64,000 nucleotides of DNA from Paenibacillus oenotherae. Its GTDB lineage: Bacteria > Bacillota > Bacilli > Paenibacillales > Paenibacillaceae. The notes beneath the pieces were generated by a model that did no database searches, had not been told where the DNA came from, and saw nothing but the letters and a program-made list of their open reading frames with translations. Positions 63,791 through 64,000 of the stretch are shown one piece after another. Numbering within the stretch: position 1 is the stretch's first letter; the number at the start of each line of letters is the position of its first letter. Both the position numbers and the translations under genes were made by a program. Where the stretch lies: positions 1 through 64,000 of the forward strand of contig NZ_JAHZIJ010000004.1 in assembly GCF_019443105.1 (NCBI RefSeq), given 5' to 3'.

Positions 63791-64000
63791 TGCCACGATC
63801 AGCACCAGCAGCCACAGGGGATCAGCTATATCGCTCCTTCTATACGAAATCCCGCTACATTACAGATTACATGGTCGATCGGCTGAAGCCTGCATCCGGC
63901 CATAAAGTTCTCGAGCCTTCTGCGGGCGACGGAGAGTTCATAGATGCGCTGCTTGGTGCCCATCCCGGCCTTGATATTACTGCGCTGGATATGAACCCGG
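63791..64000 (+). CDS. Adenine-specific DNA methyltransferase, N-terminus (cut by window edge)
   Basis: An open frame of 70 codons runs to the edge with AGGAGG 4 nt before the ATG. The protein starts MPRSAPAATGDQLYRS and then shows FYTKSRYITDYMVDRL and the SAM-binding motif I VLEPSAGDGEFIDALL. This is the typical N-terminal part of N6-adenine methyltransferases of Eco57I/type IIG-like restriction-modification enzymes. An acidic segment DITALDMNP follows, as expected for the SAM-ribose contact. The rest, including the NPPY motif, lies outside. A restriction-modification locus probably continues to the right. Confidence 0.8.

Overview
The window reads as chromosomal DNA of a Paenibacillus-like, spore-former-type Firmicute. 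This is inferred from content, not from a database match. The supporting signs are strong AGGAGG ribosome sites, an rsbV-rsbW-sigB operon, YesM/YesN-type two-component regulation of a sugar ABC importer, S-layer (SLH) anchored proteins, a 7TMR-type histidine kinase and many secreted multidomain proteins. No rRNA, tRNA, CRISPR array, transposase or prophage gene was found.

Layout. 0.2-6.3 kb is a general-stress block: a YflT-family stress protein divergent from rsbV-rsbW-sigB, a CorA-like transporter, a receiver-PP2C phosphatase that could feed the SigB switch, a DUF948 protein and a DUF1328 membrane peptide. Three SigB-type promoters can be read here. 7.3-15 kb holds a class 3 lipase and a five-gene glycan operon: a sugar-nucleotide transferase, a small coiled-coil protein, a processive glycosyltransferase fused to tandem MshEN c-di-GMP-binding motifs, a DPM1/GtrB-like transferase and a polytopic GT39-like protein. 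15.5-18 kb is a 1.2-kb tandem duplication carrying two nearly identical XRE regulators with palindromic operators. 18-28.4 kb has a sporulation-kinase-like sensor, a VanY-type carboxypeptidase, and a sugar ABC importer divergent from its YesM/YesN pair. 28.5-46.3 kb mixes housekeeping genes (ribD, queF, SNF2 helicase, DinB, hydrolase) with secreted proteins (cadherin/VCBS-like, carbohydrate-binding, and a BSP-type metallopeptidase with discoidin, FN3 and starch-binding modules). 46.4-52.2 kb is one 1,912-residue SLH-anchored 5'-nucleotidase. 52.4-53.4 kb is an AT-rich BtrH-like gene. 53.8-63.2 kb has an M23 lipoprotein, an OmpR/HK pair, an ECF sigma factor and an RND efflux pump with lipoprotein adaptor. 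The right edge cuts the start of an adenine DNA methyltransferase.

The most unusual content is intergenic. Seven copies of a ~180-bp element (6519, 6896, 28948, 36655, 42204, 55078, 63397) each carry four 16-nt dyads of the form CCTGC-N6-GCAGG at a nearly invariant spacing of 50/51, 61 and 50/51 bp. Each dyad has its own conserved loop, and the second has a long stem whose outer arms change sequence yet stay complementary. An eighth element (32311-32505) uses a different dyad (CTGTA...TACAG) at 51/63/51 bp. Two extended copies form a ~300-bp inverted repeat around a 5.4-kb gene block. Other repeats are an 11-bp perfect tandem array upstream of a surface-protein gene, 34-, 18- and 16-bp arrays, and a dispersed family of related terminator hairpins.
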